NCBI GenBank assembly: GCA_050013075.1 | Contig: JBEKFZ010000141.1 | Coordinates: forward strand, 1 to 9,023 | Direction: 5' to 3' | Length of the DNA stretch: 9,023 nt | Source: JBEKIK01 sp050013075 | GTDB taxonomy: Bacteria > Planctomycetota > Planctomycetia > Pirellulales > Thermoguttaceae | In this document: one piece after another, positions 5,767 to 9,023 of the stretch | How positions within the stretch are numbered: the first letter of the stretch is position 1 | Layout: every line of letters starts with the position of its first letter | Notes under the pieces: model-generated | The model's database searches: none | What the model was told of the DNA's origin: nothing | Seen by the model: only the letters and a program-made list of their open reading frames with translations | Program-made: the position numbers and the translations under genes

Positions 5767-5961
5767 TATGCCCTTTTCTTACACCTTTGTACACGTGAAC
5801 ATTTAAAGCCGACAAGAGTGAAAAGAGACGGGAAAACAAGTCTTTTCCGGCGTTTATGAGTGGTGTACAAGAAAGGCCCGAATCTTATCGGCTTCCGCTT
5901 CCGTATCAGATGTTAATTGAATAGCAGGTTTCTAACGTCGTGGGCCAGAGTGCGAAACACC

Positions 5962-6018
5962 AGCCCGAAGCGCAAGCGAGAGTAAACTGTTTGCCATCCC
6001 TCGCTTGCGCTTCGGGCT
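5962..6018. repeat. REP-type element: perfect 19-bp inverted repeat
   Basis: AGCCCGAAGCGCAAGCGAG (5962-5980) is followed after 19 bases by its exact reverse complement (6000-6018). No T run follows, so it is not a classic terminator. The unit matches a short repeat I associate with intergenic regions of planctomycete genomes (from memory, unchecked). The arrangement is a pair of inverted units, as in a REP doublet or BIME. It lies about 150 bp upstream of the efflux gene and could form a large cruciform or RNA hairpin. Confidence 0.78.
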
Positions 6019-6041
6019 ATTGTGAATTTATAAATAATCTG

Positions 6042-6096
6042 TGTTAAACAATGCCGGTTATACATAAAAATGTTAAACTGCGTAAAATATACCGGC
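6042..6096 (+). promoter_or_regulatory. Possible control region of the efflux gene
   Basis: TGTTAAAC occurs twice (6042-6049 and 6071-6078), and GCCGGT (6053-6058) and ACCGGC (6091-6096) form an inverted pair around the second copy. The DNA is AT-rich (6019-6090). This looks regulatory rather than coding, which argues against the upstream ATG at 6070 as the start. No convincing -35/-10 pair was found. Confidence 0.25.
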
Positions 6097-6171
6097 TGTG
6101 ATAAGCCGAGTCCTTGTCTACACCCCGGAGTTCCGATTATTACTAAGGAAACGGATTTATCGATTCTAACG

Positions 6172-7839
6172 ATGGACGGACCCATGCCTACGGCAAATCG
6201 AGAGACGGAAAAAACAGCCCCAAAACGACGCAATAGCCTTGCCGGCGATCAAAATACTTTTCGATCGAATGGGCATAGCCTGTTGCTGCCTGTTGTACTG
6301 GCCGCACTCTTGACGTTCTCGACCGGCTGCACAAGTTGTCGCGATTACGTGCGCAATGGTTTTAAGGTCGGTCCTAACTACCGTCCGCCGGTGGCCCCGG
6401 TCTCAGGCCAATGGATCGATTCCGCCGATCAGAACATCAGCAGCGGACCGGCCAAAGTCGATGCCTGGTGGCAGACGTTCAACGATCCGGTCCTCGATTA
6501 CCTGATATGCACGGCCTACCGGCAGAACCTTAGCTTGCGAGTCGCCTGCTTTCGGATAATCGAAGCCCGAGCCCAGCGCGGCATCGCCGCGGGCGAGTTG
6601 TTCCCACAAACACAGCAGGCCTTTGGCAGCTACACCCGGACCAATAACAGCTTGAACAGTCCTAACGCGGTCCCACTCAGATTTTACGACGAATGGCAAA
6701 CCGGCGCCAGTCTGGCTTGGGAACTTGATTTTTGGGGGCAGTTCCGCCGGGCGGTCGAAGCAGCCGATGCAAAATTGGATGCATCCATCTATAATTACGA
6801 CGATGTTTTGGTTTTGCTCTTATCGGAAGTCGCCCAGAGCTACATCGATATCCGCACTGCCGAGCAGCGCCTGGAGTACGCCCGGCAGAACGTGGATATC
6901 CAGAAAGTAAGCCTGAACCTGGCGGAAGTGAAGTTTCAAAACGGCGCGACAACGCGGCTCGATGTAACACAGGGCCAATCGAACCTGTCGCAAACCGAGG
7001 CAACTATTCCGCCCCTGGAAGTGACCCGGCGCCAAGCGGCCGATCAGTTGTGCATCCTGCTGGGAATGCCGCCAAGAGATTTGGACGATGTACTCGGCGG
7101 CCGCCGGGCAATTCCCTCCGCGCTACCGCAGGTTGCAGTGGGCATTCCCGCCGAGTTGATACGCAGGCGTCCCGACGTACTCCGCGCTGAACGCGAGGTT
7201 GCCGCCCAGAGCGCACTGATCGGCGTTGCCACATCCGACCTGTATCCGCATTTTTCCATTACCGGGACCATCTATTACGATGCCACCAGGTTCCAGGATT
7301 TGTTCGATGCCAGATCATTTGCCGGAAACGTGGGCCCATCGTTTAATTGGAACATTCTGAACTACGGCCGGCTGGTAAACAACATTCGCGTCCAGGACGC
7401 CCGATTCCAGCAACTGGCCTACCAGTATCAGAATACCGTTCTAAAGGCCAATGCCGAGGCGGAAGACGCCCTGGTCGGATTCCTCAAGTTCCAGCAACAG
7501 GTAAAATACCTTGCCACAAGCACGCAGGCGGCCACCGAATCGTTGGGATTGGTTCGAGACCAATACAACGCGGGCAAGACCGACTTCAATCGCGTGTTGA
7601 CCGTCGAACAGCTTTTAAGCCAGCAAGAGGACCTGCTGGCCGTGGCCCAGGGCACGGTGGCCAACAACCTGGTCCTGCTGTACAAGGCCCTTGGGGGCGG
7701 CTGGCAGACTCGTTTCGGAGGTCCCGAATCACAAGGCGGTGCAGCGACAGGACAATCCGGCGAGCAGATACCCGTGCCCGGCCCCGCGGAAACAACCCCT
7801 TTGCAGGCTCCGTTGACGCTTCCCCAAGATCATCCATGA
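6172..7839 (+). CDS. Outer-membrane efflux lipoprotein, NodT/TolC type
   Basis: This is the outer-membrane channel of a tripartite efflux system, which would join an inner-membrane pump and a periplasmic adaptor to export toxic compounds. With the start at 6172 it has 555 aa; ATGs at 6070 and 6184 are alternatives. A hydrophobic signal (LLLPVVLAALLTFSTGC) ends in a lipobox-like TGC at Cys53, though with Ser at -3. The NodT signature KVGPNYRPP is at 65-73, followed by WWQTFNDPVLD. Two outer-membrane-efflux repeats follow. The first contains LAWELDFWGQFRR (about 181-193). The second opens with GIPAELIRRRPDVLRAE (324-340) and ends with LVLLYKALGGGW (to 511). The last 44 residues are a Pro/Gly/Gln-rich tail beyond the usual end, making the protein longer than typical family members (about 460-520 aa). 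No pump or adaptor gene is in the window, and the gene is bounded by a REP element upstream and a terminator downstream, so it appears to stand alone. No clear ribosome site was seen. Confidence 0.92.
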   Translation: MDGPMPTANRETEKTAPKRRNSLAGDQNTFRSNGHSLLLPVVLAALLTFSTGCTSCRDYVRNGFKVGPNYRPPVAPVSGQWIDSADQNISSGPAKVDAWWQTFNDPVLDYLICTAYRQNLSLRVACFRIIEARAQRGIAAGELFPQTQQAFGSYTRTNNSLNSPNAVPLRFYDEWQTGASLAWELDFWGQFRRAVEAADAKLDASIYNYDDVLVLLLSEVAQSYIDIRTAEQRLEYARQNVDIQKVSLNLAEVKFQNGATTRLDVTQGQSNLSQTEATIPPLEVTRRQAADQLCILLGMPPRDLDDVLGGRRAIPSALPQVAVGIPAELIRRRPDVLRAEREVAAQSALIGVATSDLYPHFSITGTIYYDATRFQDLFDARSFAGNVGPSFNWNILNYGRLVNNIRVQDARFQQLAYQYQNTVLKANAEAEDALVGFLKFQQQVKYLATSTQAATESLGLVRDQYNAGKTDFNRVLTVEQLLSQQEDLLAVAQGTVANNLVLLYKALGGGWQTRFGGPESQGGAATGQSGEQIPVPGPAETTPLQAPLTLPQDHP

Positions 7840-7845
7840 CCAGGA

Positions 7846-7872
7846 GGACAGGCATTCTTGCCTGTCTTTTTT
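7846..7872 (+). terminator. Terminator of the efflux gene
   Basis: GACAGGCA (7847-7854) and TGCCTGTC (7859-7866) form an 8-bp stem with loop TTCT, followed directly by six T residues (7867-7872). It starts 7 bp after the efflux gene stop. It is also the first unit of the hairpin array that follows. Confidence 0.75.
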
Positions 7873-7961
7873 GAGGCGGACAAGAATGTCCGCCCTCCCG
7901 TTTTGGTTGGGCCAGACAAGAATGTCCGGCCTCCTGATTGGCATTTATTCTTGTTTGTGCC
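7847..7961. repeat. Array of small hairpins with one loop and different stems
   Basis: Unit 1 is GACAGGCA-TTCT-TGCCTGTC (7847-7866). Unit 2 is GGCGGACA-AGAA-TGTCCGCC (7875-7894). Unit 3 is GGCCAGACA-AGAA-TGTCCGGCC (7910-7931, one A/C mismatch). A degenerate unit 4 (GGCA...ATTCTTG...TGCC, 7940-7961) overlaps the stop of the minus-strand gene. Read on one strand or the other, all share the core ATTCTTG, while the stems differ yet stay self-complementary. Units 1 and 4 are in one orientation, 2 and 3 in the other. It fills the space between two convergent genes. Confidence 0.7.
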
Positions 7962-9023
7962 GCGCGGCGGATAGTACGGTATCAATCGCGTGGCGGAGGG
8001 ATTTGTCGGACTTGAACGACGGACAGCCGTTCAGAATGGTGTCGATATCGGCCGGCGCGGATGAATCCTCCGGCAGGAAGTCTTCTTCCGTAAGCGAAAA
8101 CCGCGCAATCGAACGGGCAAAAACGGCGTCGTGCAAGCGGTATTGCGCCGAACCCGGGTAGTTGTGCGATTCATAGCTGCGCCGCGGGAATGGACTCGCA
8201 AGGCCCTCTGACGTCGTCGGCCGCAATGTAATGGACTGAAGCGGCGCTGCCGGGCCGAGCGAAATACTCAACACTTGGATCCCGTCTGATAATATCGCAA
8301 GTGAAGAATCACGGACCGTACTGCCCTCGGACGATGAGAACTTGACAACCGCGGGAACGTTCAAATCCTCGCCGCCGAGGCTTGCCTGGGAGACCTGGTT
8401 GTCCAACGCGGCCTGGACGGGCGCGGAGGCCGTTGAAGCCGGCGCGATTTCCGCCGCTGCCGGCGATATTTCCAACCGCGAGGTTGCGATTTCCGCCGAC
8501 AAAGTCACCGGCTGGGATGTTTCATTATCTTCCGATAAAGTCACCAACTGCGAAGTTGCGCTTTCCTCGGCGGCAGACGCCAACAGTGATGTTGCATTGT
8601 CTTCTGATGAAGAAACCGACTGCGAGGTTGCGATTTCCGCCGACAAAGTCGCCGACTGCGATGTTTCCTTATCTTCAGACAATGTCGCCTGCTGCGAGGT
8701 TTCATCCACGACTACCGACAGCGTCTGCAAGGCATCGCCGGACGCCGTCGAGCTTGACGCCGGCGCTGTGATCAATTGCAGGGGATCGGCGCCGACGCCG
8801 TCGGTCCGATTGTGCCGGGCGATCAGGTCGTCAGTGGCGTTGACCTTTCCGTCGCGATTGTAATCGTAATGGTTGTCGATTGCCGCCGCCGAAAAGCCGG
8901 TCTTGTGAGTGCGGGAGCCTATCTCGTCTTGCGAATCCACCACCGCGTTGGCCGAGTTGTCGTCCGACTCGCCTATGGCGTTGCCGAAGTAAAACACGTC
9001 GGCTGAGCCTAGGCCGGTGTCCG
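7945..9023 (-). CDS. Planctomycete-type surface protein C-terminal part with dockerin-like EF-hand and 12-aa repeats (5'-partial)
   Basis: The frame is open to the right edge (DTGLGSADVFYFGNAIGES...). The GTG at 8997 is therefore an internal valine, and the true start lies outside the window; at least 358 residues are visible. The FYFGNAIGES segment is followed by a dockerin-type EF-hand loop, DYNRDGKVNATD (about 8830-8865), with Ca2+-ligand positions D, N, D, K and D. IARHNRTDG and LQLITAP come next. This order is what I know from the C-terminal ends of large secreted or surface planctomycete proteins, where the segment is thought to serve in attachment. After it come tandem 12-residue repeats (8488-8703), an Ala/Ser/Pro linker, a beta-rich segment (VVKFSSSEGSTVRDSS...), and a conserved-looking end (LHDAVFARSIARF...EEDFLPE). 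The ORF ends TAA at 7945-7947. The enzymatic or binding part of the protein, if any, is off-window. It converges on the efflux gene. Confidence 0.85.
   Translation of the reverse strand, partial: DTGLGSADVFYFGNAIGESDDNSANAVVDSQDEIGSRTHKTGFSAAAIDNHYDYNRDGKVNATDDLIARHNRTDGVGADPLQLITAPASSSTASGDALQTLSVVVDETSQQATLSEDKETSQSATLSAEIATSQSVSSSEDNATSLLASAAEESATSQLVTLSEDNETSQPVTLSAEIATSRLEISPAAAEIAPASTASAPVQAALDNQVSQASLGGEDLNVPAVVKFSSSEGSTVRDSSLAILSDGIQVLSISLGPAAPLQSITLRPTTSEGLASPFPRRSYESHNYPGSAQYRLHDAVFARSIARFSLTEEDFLPEDSSAPADIDTILNGCPSFKSDKSLRHAIDTVLSAARHKQE
8488..8703 (-). repeat. Six tandem 36-bp units encoding 12-aa repeats
   Basis: Six units of exactly 12 residues follow the pattern [E/A]TSQxxTLSE[D/E]x: ETSQQATLSEDK, ETSQSATLSAEI, ATSQSVSSSEDN, ATSLLASAAEES, ATSQLVTLSEDN, ETSQPVTLSAEI. 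A decayed seventh (ATSRLEISPAAA) follows to about 8452. The repeats are Ser/Thr/Glu-rich and lack hydrophobic cores, suggesting an extended spacer or stalk. Length is perfectly kept while sequence has drifted, typical of an old in-frame expansion. Confidence 0.75.

Larger units (their letters stand above)
5631..6171. other. Non-coding boundary region with repeats; no convincing gene
   Basis: I see no supported gene in this stretch of about 540 bp. It contains a 12-bp tandem repeat (5743-5766), an exact inverted pair TTGTACAC (5787-5794) and GTGTACAA (5863-5870), a near-palindrome TGTACACGTGAACA (5788-5801), and the REP-type inverted repeat (5962-6018). A 25-codon minus-strand frame (about 5855-5929) reads KPAIQLTSDTEAEADKIRAFL and ends at a stop. 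It resembles the C-terminal end of a gene whose body is missing, directly next to the REP element. The region separates mobile-element DNA from the efflux gene. Confidence 0.5.

Noticed and set aside
5744..5785. Two overlapping sigma-70 promoters based on TTGACA
   Set aside because: The -10 positions (TATGCC, TACACC) are weak, and no supported gene starts just downstream.
5962..6018. Inverted repeat as a terminator or as ends of an insertion sequence
   Set aside because: There is no T tract on either side, and only 19 bp lie between the arms, so it cannot hold a transposase.
8488..8703. 36-bp periodicity considered as a CRISPR array
   Set aside because: The units are contiguous with no spacers, are degenerate, and keep a reading frame inside a clear protein gene.
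8342..8863. Plus-strand ORF of 173 aa with its own 12-residue repeats (DVSLSSDKV-type)
   Set aside because: It is the antisense image of the 36-bp units of the minus-strand surface protein. That protein carries the recognisable FYFGNAIGES and EF-hand segments, and the plus ORF has no recognisable motif.

Overview
The window looks like planctomycete DNA (Planctomycetota, perhaps Pirellulales-like; this is inference). The main grounds are the minus-strand protein at the right edge. It contains a GLGSADVFYFGNAIGES-type motif followed by an EF-hand dockerin-like segment and LQLITAP, an arrangement I associate with large planctomycete surface or secreted proteins. The intergenic palindromes (5962-6018 and 7847-7961) also resemble short dispersed repeats I associate with these genomes. 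Shine-Dalgarno sites are present in some genes and absent in others.

Left part, about 1-5096 (+ strand): the replication and control module of a mobile element (prophage, satellite or integrated plasmid). It holds a helix-turn-helix gene open to the left edge, a rho-independent terminator, then a tightly packed run. That run is a 55-aa coiled-coil protein, an excisionase-like MerR-type HTH protein (ATGA overlap), a 318-aa DNA-binding protein with a winged-helix-like C-terminal region and a zinc-finger-like tail, a 985-aa primase-helicase (ATGA overlap), and a 42-aa protein (ATGA overlap). No integrase, capsid or packaging gene lies in the window. The most striking structure is inside the 3' part of the primase-helicase gene: three 9-bp units, a 60-bp spacer with a Z-DNA-prone alternating purine/pyrimidine tract, then three 9-bp units in mirrored orientation (4738-4851). 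I propose it as a candidate origin or other DNA-level element.

Middle part, 5097-6171: a degraded boundary. Two small minus-strand ORFs joined by a TGATG junction are the likely remains of another phage-type operon, the second apparently truncated. They are followed by a bidirectional terminator-like hairpin, a 12-bp tandem repeat, and a perfect 19-bp inverted repeat of REP type. This is where element DNA appears to give way to chromosomal DNA, but no att site could be proved.

Right part, 6172-9023: ordinary chromosomal genes. An outer-membrane efflux lipoprotein of the NodT/TolC type (+) converges on the 3' end of a long surface-type protein (-, continuing past the right edge). Between them is an array of small hairpins sharing the same loop but having different, self-complementary stems; the first also has a T-tract and probably terminates the efflux gene.
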